Under the pieces are notes generated by a model. The model was not told the origin of the DNA. It did not search any database and saw only the letters and a program-made list of their open reading frames with translations. The position numbers and the translations under genes were made by a program. Source: Apricaphanius iberus (taxonomy: Eukaryota; Chordata; Actinopteri; Cyprinodontiformes; Aphaniidae). From it: a stretch of 64,000 nucleotides of DNA. Position 1 is the first letter of the stretch. Every line of letters starts with the position of its first letter. Positions 1-9,837 of this stretch are shown one piece after another. Location of the stretch: NCBI GenBank assembly GCA_028564705.1, contig JAPXFQ010001662.1, forward strand, positions 5,206,001-5,270,000, written 5' to 3'.

Positions 1-1291
1 CTGGAGCTGATGCACTTCTGAATATTATTATTAACAAATATTTTCAAAAATATGTATTAGATTTTTACATAACCAAACTGCACTAATTGTAGTTGGTCTA
101 TTAAATATGGTATAAATAAGTTACAAGGTTCAACGTTTGTGTAACAGTGATTCAGAGCTTTAAAAAGAGGGAAAGAAAGACTTGTGTTTAAAGACAAACA
201 TCTCATGGGTCTGAGGCCTTGATTTTCCCATCATGCTTCGTCGTTCTTCACCTCAAAGCCGAATGTACTGAGAAGTGTGACGAAGAGGTACCTTAATTGA
301 TTAAATCTGTCAGAAGACTAATTTCTAACTCAGCACACATTCCTGAAAAGGTCACCTAGAGAACTTCTGAAGAGGAGGAGGATTTGTCCTGAAGCGGGCC
401 GTCAGAATCTGAATAGGAACTGTTGTGTGTTATCAGCCAGCTTATCAGCTCTTGGCTGTGTAAGCCTGCCTGTCCTCGTTGCAGAGATATCCTCACGCTG
501 CCGCACTGCCAATCACTTTGTGTGCTGAAACACGTAATCAGAGATAGGCCAAACAAACCTAGATAATGATTCACAGAGATACACACTAGCCTTGGACTGT
601 TTCTATGTCCCAATAATAAAACACTACAACATTAGATTAACATGTTACTCTGGCTAATTGTTCCAGACAGCTGTGGAGATGATTACAGTACAGTTTGTTT
701 TGATAGCATTTTATCTGCTCATTGCAAACTTTGCAGTCCATCCTGATTGCTCGGTAAAATGTCTCAGTGGAAAGAAGCTTATCGCGTGTGTAAATAAGCT
801 CAGGGTCTGCTTTCCCTTTAGTTTCACACTAAGGAGATCTTAATGTTGTTATTATACAGGTCAGGCAGGGTACGTCAACATTTACAGGAAGGGTTTAATG
901 TGGTATCAGTACATGTTGTGATGTTTTATCAAGACCAGGAACCTCACCAGCAGGTAGCTCATATAGCTATTGACCAAGTAAGTTGACAAGGTCACTTCTC
1001 TCTGTGTGTGGGTGTATTCATTAAGTTACTCCTCCTAGTAGATTTAGTGACTCTATCAAAGCCTATGATGGGAACCACAGCCCAGTTTTAATGCAGCAGC
1101 CCCCCAATGTGAAGTAAGGTTTGTAAGGTAAGGTTTGGAAAATATTTGACTGTAGTGTACACCTCACATTGTTTCCCATTTCATGTGAGAACGAGGGCTT
1201 TTTAAAAAGCATTCCTACCTTTAAAACCTTTTCTCCGTTTTTCCTGTTGCAGCCACAAATATTTATACATTTTAGTAAGATTTTAGGTAAG
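1..1291. other. Gene-free flank, no recognised feature
   Basis: AT-rich sequence with only short chance reading frames on both strands. I see no exon with plausible splice sites and no recognisable repeat. Confidence 0.5.
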
Positions 1292-1928
1292 ATCCATCCA
1301 TCCATCTTCTTCTGCTTCATCTGGGGTCAGGTCGTGGGGGCAGCATCTTAAGCAGAGAGACCCAGACTTCCTTCTCCCCAGCTACTTGGGCCAGCTCTTC
1401 GGGAAGAATCCCCAGGCCAGCCGAGAGACATAGTCTTTCCAGCGTGTCCTTCCACCATGTCCAAGTGCCAAGTGCACACATGGACACCCTTATGTTTGAA
1501 CATCATGTCTGTTATGGACAATGATGAGCACAGAAGTCCAATGACAAAACACCACTCCGATTCAAATCGGGGGGACCATTCTGCCCAAACACACCTCTCC
1601 AGGTCTCACTGTTATTGCCCATGTGAGCGTTTAAGTCCCCAAGTAGAATGAGGGAGGCCCCAGGAATACAAGAAGGGTGGGTAATCTAATCTACCGTTTG
1701 GTGCATAAGCACAAACAACAGTCAGGGACTTGTGTCCGGACGAGGATAACTGAATCCAAGTTGCTCATCATAGGGGTCTTCGGGCAGCGTTTTTTCTGAT
1801 CCCTGACGTAGGACCAGTTTGCCATGGGTAACCCTACCAGGGGCGGAACGCCCCCGATAACTTAGCACCTATGATCATTGGGACACTCAAACTGGTCAAC
1901 CACGATAAGTTGATAGCCCAGGGAGGAG
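1292..1928 (-). mobile_element. Decayed non-LTR retrotransposon piece (endonuclease region, antisense)
   Basis: The stretch begins with a CATCCATCC run followed by a motif family I recognise as widespread in fish genomes ('cttctgcttcatctggggtc', 'ccagccgagagacatagtct', 'tttggtgcataagcacaaac'). It ends in 'gatcattgggacactcaaac'. In intact copies this DNA reads on the minus strand as the endonuclease region of a LINE. Here no long frame survives, so it is a fossil. The clade (RTE-like or other) is not settled by what I can see. Confidence 0.5.
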
Positions 1929-2089
1929 ATTTTAGGTAACAGAGCAAAATAAAAAGTGAATGAATGTGAAATGAGGGAAAGAAAGTCATAGTTTTAATAT
2001 CTGGAAAGTGCAATGTGTCTGTGCAAATACCTTGTAGGACCAGTTTTTGCTGTAGTTACAGCTAAAAATCTTTTAAGGTGTAACACTGA

Positions 2090-2930
2090 CAGCTTTGCTC
2101 ATCTAAAACAAAAAGCTTCACCCATTTTATGTGGCAAAATAGCTTGAACTAAATTAAATAAAGGAAAGATGACCTGACAGCAAAGTTAAAATCTTGACAC
2201 AAATTTTAAGCAGGATTTGAGGTGGTGGGTCTTTCTAATAAACAGTTGATCTATTCCATGGTTAGCTCTGGCTCTGTGTTTAGGGTAGTTGTCCTACTGA
2301 AAAATTGACCTGTAGATCTCAAATCTCTTCCAACATCATCAGGTTTCCTTCCAGGATTGTGCTCAGTTTAACGGCATCTTTTCATCAATTCAAACCAGCT
2401 TCTAAGGATTCACTGCAGCGCAATGCTCCCTTTAAAATGTTTCATCATGGGCACAGTGTGTTCAAAAATGATCTTCTGTGTAAGTCAGAGTTTAATCATA
2501 GTTTTCAATTACCAAAAAAACCTTCCTCCATATGTAGTATGTGCTCTCTACAGGGCTGTGGAGTCTCTTATGGGTTTCTTCTTAACAGTCATGTCAGCAC
2601 CTGAGCTTTGTCATCTCAGCCTTCTCCCTGACCTGTGTACTGCGTTCCTTGGTCTTCATGTTGCTGTTAGAGCTTTTTTAAAGAACATTTGCAAACTAAG
2701 ATCTTCAGCTGAAGTTATACTTTTATTTAGGGGGTTGAATATATATGCGTCCATGACTTTTCAGATTCTTATTTGTAAATAAGTTAAGCACAACCTAATT
2801 TTATCAGTTTACAATTATGCACCTCTTTGTGCTGGTCAATCACTCAAAATTGTGATAAAATATGATTAAACTGGTGGTTGAAATGGGTAAATTTGTGTTT
2901 TTCTTACTTTTGTGATGCATGTAAATAACA
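2090..2930 (-). mobile_element. Decayed Tc1-like DNA transposon
   Basis: Read on the minus strand, the segment keeps the layout of a Tc1-type transposase gene. On the plus strand this shows as 'gtttagggtagttgtcctac' (catalytic-region counterpart), a degraded 'atgctccctttaaaatgttt' stretch, and then 'gtactgcgttccttggtctt' near the start of the gene. An AT-rich tail ('gcacctctttgtgctggtca') resembles the outer end of such elements. The frame is broken many times, the ends are approximate and no target duplication could be fixed. Confidence 0.5.
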
Positions 2931-5416
2931 ATAAATTAAAGCAATTATACTAAGTAGTTCAGAGCTCATTCATACAACAAATCTGAAAAGCAAATTCACC
3001 ACAAATCAAAGTGGTGGAAAATTAGTTAGTGGAAAACCCCAATCGCAGCCTTTGATCCAGAGACACACAGGTGGTGTCAGGTTTTTATAGAAAAGACAAA
3101 CTAAAGCGTTCTACAGTGTAATTAAGCAACAGGAGTTAAATCTAACAATATTAAAGGAAACTAAAAACCAGGAATGTCACATGCTCTTAGGGTTAAACTA
3201 CAAACAAGGGGCAAGTCTAAGCAATGTGAGCACAACAGAATAAACAAAAATCACAGAACAATTAAAAGTTCACATAAAAATACTGCAAACATCACAAACA
3301 ATGTCTCCCCCTTGCATTTATCAATTTCTAACAGCCTTTTTCTTTCCATGACCAAATCCACTCGTGTCCTTGAATGCCCTCAACCCAACTCTTCACCGTT
3401 GTTTCATTTATTCAGCTCTGATCTGAATATACTAATTAGCTCAACGTCCACCTCCATTCATCCCCAGCTGCAGCTGCTCATCTTCCACTAAAATGTCCTC
3501 CATGTTGAGTGCATTATATGTAAGGGGTTGCTAATATTTGAAAAACTCTGTCCCCTGTTGCCAGTTTTGACATATTTAGATCAAATGTTTTGGATTTAGA
3601 CATTTTACATTCATCGCCCTCATAATCTGTTTTTACATTTCATGAAGTGGATGGATGGATGGATGGATGGCTGGCTGGATGGATGGATGGATGGATCTTT
3701 AAAAGCAAGGCTGTTGGTTGGGGATTACTATTGATACTGTTTCTGATTTTGCTAAACAAAAACACTGAATGTAATATTGTAGTTTTTTTTATATTTATAT
3801 TATATTCCGACAGGATGAGGACATACATTGCTATCTTCTCATCTACTTGTACCTTATTTACCTAAATATTTCTAAACTACCCCACATCCACAACCCAGCT
3901 TAATGAAACTGTGTGACTTCTTTTTGTAGAAAGATCATCTGAACCAAAGTCCTTGCAAATCCCTTTTATAACCTCCCCTAAATACCATAATGTTTTTATT
4001 GAGGTTGAGAAGAGGTCTTATTTTTCTACTACCTTCAAGCTGTCACTTTAAAACCAGTAAAAGTTTAAAGTGTATCAACCGACAGAACTAAAGGTCTTTG
4101 AAGTCATTAGACTAATAAATCCCCTCGTAAAAGGTGGACAATGACATGAGATGCAATGACAGACCTTAAGCTGAAATGTCACTGAAGCTCTCTATGGGTT
4201 CAATTATTGCTCGATTGAGCACAAGCAGACAGACCCCAATTAGTGTTCTGACTTGACACTTGGGTTTGTCTGAGGAGCCTTGGGCTGGAAAGCACAAGTG
4301 AGGAGATAACAGGTAATGACTCCAATTTATTCCTGATGTTTCACATTAAGCGCCACACTCCAGACAGATAACAGTGGCAAAATATGGATGACATGTATCC
4401 CTTTGAACCAGAGAGGAGGATATTATGATTCTCCTCTGGATTGGCATTTCTCTATACCCTCGTATCATCTTCCATGGGTATTATGAAAAATACAATACAG
4501 AAACCAGATAAAAGCTACGAGAATAGAATCCTTTCATTACCTCCGAGGTTCTTTATCTTGGTTTTTGTTTTGGCTTTGATCTCAGTTTAATACTTACAAC
4601 ATTTTAATAGCCTTACACAAGTACACGATTAAAACACTGATGATACTAATATGGTCTATTTACAAACTGATTAAAGTTTAACTGAGCTTTAATTAGTAAT
4701 TTGGCACAACGCTTTAGAAACTGAAGCTTTTTCACCAACTGATGGCTCAATTTCTCAAATGAAAGCAACAGAAATAGACTGAATTTAATATGTTCACTTT
4801 CCTTTTTGTTTTTATTTATGAATCCACAGCAGATTGTTATAGTTCATTGCATAGGTCTCCAAAGCACTCTAGAGACATCTACTGGCTAAAAAGGATAACT
4901 CTAGACCAAAGTATCTAAAAAGGTAAAATGGGAAGACTTATTAGTTAGGGTCATGCTTTAAAAACCACCCAAAAGTGTGTGTCACCACTGAAAATGGTTG
5001 GCATGATCACTGTTGGTATGAGCTTTGGTAATTCCGTTGGTATGTTTCTGGCAAATAGGTGAGCACTGGCTTTCATGTGGTACATAAAAGCAAACAGAAG
5101 CAGCTTTTATTTTAAGTTTAAACGAGATCTATTAATTTTGGTTAAATTAAACTTAAGTAAACTTGCAAATTTTATTGGTTTAAAGCACCAAAAGTAAAAC
5201 ATAAATGAGATAATAGATTTTCTTTTCTTGGTCCTTATTCATGGGTTACTGGGAGTTTTATATTAAACACGAATAATTCAAAATTTCTTACAGGGCCATG
5301 AAAAAGTTATTTTGTTAGTTTTTTGGGGGTTTTTTTTTTGGAAACCACATTTCTTTTGTTTAATTTCACAAGACAAACTCACGACTGATTTCTGCCAGAT
5401 CTTTAGAATCAACACA
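2931..5416. other. Gene-free stretch with one microsatellite
   Basis: No exon or conserved protein is visible. It includes the GGAT array listed separately. The rest looks like unique or old AT-rich DNA. Confidence 0.45.
3648..3697 (+). repeat. (GGAT)n microsatellite
   Basis: About 50 bases of GGAT units with a short GGCT interruption in the middle. Confidence 0.9.
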
Positions 5417-5531
5417 GAACCTGTCAATGGCGCCATCAAGGGGTGGCCTGGGGTGGCCGTGGCCCAGTCCGACTCGTGGCCACCCCACTGGCCACCCCAC
5501 CGGCCATGATAAATTTTAGAGCATCAGTTGT

Positions 5532-5816
5532 GAGTTTCATTCCTAATACACAGCCAGGTAGGTAAGCTGCGCTCGACCTTCATTTACACTCAGTAGCCAG
5601 CTCTCTCCCCTGCCCGCCCCTCTCTGCAGCTTTTGCGCGCCTAGACGGCAACAGCTCAGCGCGTACCTATGAATTTCATCCCTAATGTACAGCTGGGCAG
5701 GTAAGCTGCCGCAGACCCTCAATCGTAGCCAGCTCTCTTCTCCGCCAGCAGCACACCTCCCTCCCTGCTTCCCCCCAGATTTTGTTGCGAAGCTCAAACA
5801 GTAACAGCTCAGCGCA
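5532..5816 (+). repeat. Imperfect tandem duplication, unit about 135-145 bp, in element A
   Basis: Two consecutive units (about 5532-5662 and 5671-5816) share, in order: 'ttcatycctaat', 'aggtaagctgc', 'gtagccagctctct', 'ttttg', and 'acagctcagcgc'. The region is far richer in C and G than its surroundings. It lies just inside the left end of hAT-like element A and is probably an element-internal duplication. Confidence 0.65.
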
Positions 5817-7015
5817 AAGGTTAAGAGATAAGAAACCTACAAAAAGGCTACGGGTAAGTAGTTAAGTCGAAAATATTCTTTAGTAAAAGAAGATTGGGAA
5901 ATGTGTCGTGACATTTGCTTTTTAAGTGCCAGGGGTTACAGTATATTGTTACAGCAGTTTTCACACAGACATAGCATCACTGAAATACAAATAATGACAT
6001 AATCACTTAAAGCTTTGTGATTTATATTTTTTAGTAATTGAGTTTTATTAGTCTGAATAGAGATAACTATAGGCCATTATTACAGCTATAATCGATAATT
6101 ATGATAGGTGCTTATTATTAATATACCATTAGAATAATTGATTAGTGATTAGTGAATAGAGAGTTCATTAAAGTTGTTGGTATCTGCTTTTCCCCAGTAA
6201 CTGTTTTGTTTACAATAAATGTACACCTTATGCAGAGCTGGCCCAAAGTCTTATGGGGCCTTAAGCAGATTTTGACTCAAGGGCGCCCCTTTCTGTTAAG
6301 ACCACTACCCACAATAACAGCATTTCTATAAAGTATTGGTCTAATCTGGAAAAGTAGGCGGAGTCTATTTGTGTGATCCTAAAAATCAATCAGAGGTATT
6401 TATTAATATTATCTGGACAATCTGAAGGACAGACAAAATAGAAAGGTTAAACTAAAGCATCAATTGTAACAATGGTAACACAACTATCAAACAATGAATA
6501 TTAAAATGTTATTTCAAATTTTGTTTAAATTTAATTCAAATATTTAAATGTAATTAAAAAGTTGTTCTATATTAATTGGTAGAGTATATACATTTTTATT
6601 GGTTTAAATGTCTTTAATTTAAATATTTTAGCACCATTTTTAAAATACAAATAGAATATTCAATAAAAAATAATAAAATTACTTACAAAGAAACTATTCC
6701 AGTTAATACACAAACATTTAAACAATTGACTTTTTTTTTAAATAATCTACACTGAAACTGTAGAAGCCAAAATTTGGGCCTGCATGGCACGTGTAATCAA
6801 CACGTGCATCAATTCTCAGAAGCTGACAAGATGCACGTGGTACTTCCACGAAAGACTTGTCATTAAGCGATTCTAGGAAATGTTTTGTTCCCAGCTTTTC
6901 TGGCCTCTTCAGAACCAGACAGTTAGGCGCCTTCAAGATAAACTAATATCAAGCCAGGCGGTTGCGCTGGCCAAAAAAACACCAGATGGTTCCCGTAAGT
7001 GACGCAATGAATAAG

Positions 7016-7023
7016 TATAAAAG
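7016..7023 (+). promoter_or_regulatory. LTR TATA box
   Basis: TATAAAAG in U3, about 170 bases before the AATAAA signal, so transcription would start near 7045. The matching position of the 3' LTR reads 'agttaaaaag' and has lost the box. Confidence 0.7.
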
Positions 7024-7190
7024 ATAGAGCTCCTGTTAGAGGAGCCAGAGGGTTTTAGTTGGTCTGCTGGGATCTCAGCGTGGACGCCTGCTCAGAGATA
7101 AGGTATGTCAATTGTTAATAGACAATGGATATAGAATGTTAGATATAGAGGTCAATGACCTATGTAGCATTGTATTGAGAACCAAGATCC

Positions 7191-7196
7191 AATAAA
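7191..7196 (+). terminator. LTR poly(A) signal
   Basis: AATAAA inside a block ('gatccaataaaacccggctg') identical in both LTRs; the 3' copy is at 17121-17126. Confidence 0.75.
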
Positions 7197-7303
7197 ACCC
7201 GGCTGAAGCTACTTCCTAGAACAGAAGCTGTGTTGTCCTGAGTCTTCATTGTAGCTATATATCTATATCTATGTTTTGCATGTAATTAAACACCAACAAC
7301 ATT

Positions 7304-7321
7304 TGGCGAGCTTAGCCAGGG
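7304..7321 (+). promoter_or_regulatory. Candidate primer-binding site
   Basis: TGGCGAGCTTAGCCAGGG starts two bases after the 5' LTR. A retroviral primer-binding site normally sits here and begins TGG, the complement of the tRNA CCA end. I could not match the remaining bases to a common nuclear tRNA from memory, so the primer is left open. Confidence 0.55.
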
Positions 7322-8379
7322 TCTGACAGCAGCCGAACGCACCCCGGCTTCAGGGGAGAAAGGCCGGCCAAAATAGATCCTTCTAAAGGTAAAATAATTT
7401 TACATTTTCTCCTCTGGTGTCGGAGTTTGTCTGGATGCTAAAGTCAGAAGAAGTTCCTAGGCTTTATCAGCTTCTTATCTGGAAAATACGCTGCAGCCAA
7501 ATATCTCCCGGGAGATAGAGCTGTCTAAAATTTGCTTATAAGTGTTAAAAAGGAAAAAGAACCCTGAGCAGATACGAGACCCAAAATTGGACTTAGAGAC
7601 AGCTGTAAAGAGAAAAAGAAGAGACAAAGAAGAGATAAAAGAGACAATATAAGAAAAACAGAGTAAATGAAAATAGAGGTAAAAGAAACTGTGCCTTAGT
7701 TTTGAGAAAGAACAAAAAAAATAGTATAAATGAGAAAATAATAAATAATTAAAAAGTTCTGCTTTAAGAACTTTTGGAAAAAAAAAAAGGAAAAAACCCT
7801 TAGAGTAACACAAAAAACCTCTTGAGAAGTATTTGTGAAAAAGAATACTCTGTGTGAAACTGTGTTAAAGAAAATAGCGCTAAGAGTTAAGAGTTAAAGA
7901 GTAAAGAGTTAAATTGAAGCTTCATACAGAGAAAATAGCAGTAGTGTGCTATTGTGTGAGTTAAAGAATTAAGACAGTCGACTGTAAAAAGGTAAAAAGA
8001 GTAGTAATGATAATAATCAATGATAATAATTACTACTATAAAGTGCACATATTAAAAAAAATAAATAAATAAATTAATTTGGATTGGATTTAAAACCCTG
8101 CAGGTTTAAAAATTTAGGACATTAAAGTACAACAATAAAACAAATAAAAAACAACAGACCAAACTGGGAGAATAGGGAAAGTTTATTTCAAAGTAAATAG
8201 ACACGGACATTGACGTGACCTTTGACAAATGCATGGTTTGACAGATCTGCTATATTAATGATTTTGTGTGTATAACTGCCGCTGCACACTGCTTGCAAAA
8301 AAAATGCTCTGAATGACATTGCATGCTGTTGATTCAATTGCTTATAAATTGCATATAAATCAATGACAAGTTTTGTGCT

Positions 8380-8691
8380 GTGTGCCGATTGCTATGTTCA
8401 CTGTTATATTTTACACTTTTAGTTCAATTTCGATGTGTTGAGGTCTCTTTGAATATTCTTGCTGAAGGAGACTACTTAGAATACGTTGTTGTGCTGAAGA
8501 AGATTGATAATGTTGTAATTAGCACTGTGCTGAGAATTCAGAGTGGATTATACTTTACGAGTTGCACAAACTGTGGAGCTGATTGTCTTTTTTTCCTCTC
8601 TCAGCGGAAGCGTGCTGGGCCCATAACCCAGAGGTCGATGGTTCACATTTGGCGAGAAGCTTTAAACATCTGTAAAACAGCAAACAGTTAA
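8380..8691 (+). CDS. Small leader ORF, uncertain
   Basis: A 103-codon frame whose first 20 residues are hydrophobic and signal-like, followed by a mixed stretch with several cysteines. Its 3' third runs through the tRNA-like fragment at 8602-8641, so that part cannot be original coding sequence. I do not recognise the protein. Some fish retroviruses, such as walleye dermal sarcoma virus, carry a small ORF between LTR and gag, which is the only reason to list it; it may be chance. Confidence 0.2.
   Translation: MCRLLCSLLYFTLLVQFRCVEVSLNILAEGDYLEYVVVLKKIDNVVISTVLRIQSGLYFTSCTNCGADCLFFLSQRKRAGPITQRSMVHIWREALNICKTANS
8602..8641 (+). pseudogene. Initiator tRNA-Met fragment (internal 40 bases)
   Basis: From 'cagcggaagcgtgctgggcc' on, the 40 bases match the D-stem, anticodon arm (CAT anticodon in 'gggcccataaccc') and variable region of eukaryotic initiator tRNA-Met as I know it, up to 'gaggtcgatgg'. 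Both acceptor strands and most of the T arm are missing, so it is not a functional tRNA gene. Four bases further on lies 'acatttggcgag', a 12-base match to the LTR/primer-site junction at 7299-7310. Confidence 0.75.
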
Positions 8692-8860
8692 ATAACTAAT
8701 ATTTATGTAAAGCTTTAGTTTAAGTACAAAAGCTTGTGCTTTTAGAAAGTAACAGAGCTCTGTTGGGTTGTTGTTGAAAATCTGGTTTGATTTTTTCTTT
8801 TTTCAACTCTCTGGCTTGCAAGAGAAGAAAGGCATTTCCTGTTATTGAAGGCGCACTCAA

Positions 8861-8899
<39 letters not shown>

Positions 8900-8919
8900 C
8901 ACACACACACGCACACACA
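8861..8919 (+). repeat. (AC)n microsatellite
   Basis: About 60 bases of CA/AC dinucleotides with three single-base interruptions. Confidence 0.95.
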
Positions 8920-9837
8920 TTTTTGCGCAACCCTCTGCAGACGTCAAAGGAAATATAAGCCAGAAAACCGTTTGATCTCTGTTTTAAAACAAAAGTGAAC
9001 AGCTTAAATCGATGTTATAAGTGTTAAAACTATCGCACCAATAAGCTTATAACTAGGATTGTCATATACACACAGACACATACGCATTAAAACCAACCTA
9101 ACTAAGTACAGATAAAGATAATTCACGACTTACCGGAGAGGGCTGTATTGCTCGGTTTGCAGGCTATAAGTTGAATTGCTGGGGTAGCAAGTAAGAGAGA
9201 ACTGAGAGAAGGGGCGTCGCCCTCAAGCCAACTCTTCTCCTCCTCCACTGCATAATTCTGCCTGACGACCCTCCTAGGGACCAGCCCTCCAAATTTACCC
9301 TTGGTCAAAAAAGTTAGCAGCAAGCACAGCCGTGAACTGATCAGTGTGGTGTGCTCATGAAATTGAAATAAACTATATTTTAAACATTGCTTTGCCTATT
9401 AAGCTTACTCCTATTAATGAAACATAAAATAGACAACATCATTTGAGCTTTGAGAGTATATTGTTAAAAACTAATTGATTATTTACACAGTTGCTTCACC
9501 CATACTGAGATAACAATAAGGGAAAATCCTTTCCTGACTTTTTGTGCTATAGTTGAATTGTTCCAATGATGAAGCATTAACCTTGATGTCTTTTATAAAG
9601 GATCTAATTAAAGGACATTTTCAAAATAATAAAACAACTTACTGCTTACAAAAACAGAAGTTAATAGAAAATACACAGATCTAAAGATCAGGACTTAACC
9701 TCCCCTCCCTTCTTTCAGAACAGCAAGAAGGCTCATAATCAACTGATAATTTGTGGAATTGCCATTAAATAAATAAAATATTCTCATTAAACTAAAACAC
9801 TTTAAAAATCTGAAACACAAATACACTAGAGTTCATC

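Larger units (their letters stand above)
6759..7301 (+). repeat. 5' LTR of the provirus
   Basis: Begins TGTAGAAGCC and ends CCAACAACA. U3 carries CACGTG boxes at 6788, 6801 and 6834. A TATA box (TATAAAAG) lies at 7016-7023 and a poly(A) signal (AATAAA) at 7191-7196. A potential splice donor (AAG|GTATGT) lies near 7102, within R. Compared with the 3' LTR, the first 50 bases and the last 150 or so are almost identical, but the middle has many small insertions and deletions. Confidence 0.92.
7322..9837 (+). other. Long proviral leader between primer site and gag
   Basis: About 2.5 kb with no long conserved frame. The first part (7500-8170) is strikingly purine-rich on the plus strand. It contains a possible splice donor 'aaaggtaaaa' near 7386, a small reading frame at 8380-8691, a tRNA-like fragment at 8602-8641 and an AC array. 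Some of this may be later insertion rather than original leader. Confidence 0.5.

Noticed and set aside
8602..8641. Functional initiator tRNA gene
   Set aside because: Acceptor stem and most of the T arm are absent on both sides, so it cannot fold into a tRNA.
8720..8975. Reading frames on both strands across the AC array
   Set aside because: They consist of alternating Cys-Val or Thr-His residues produced by the dinucleotide repeat; no flanking homology.
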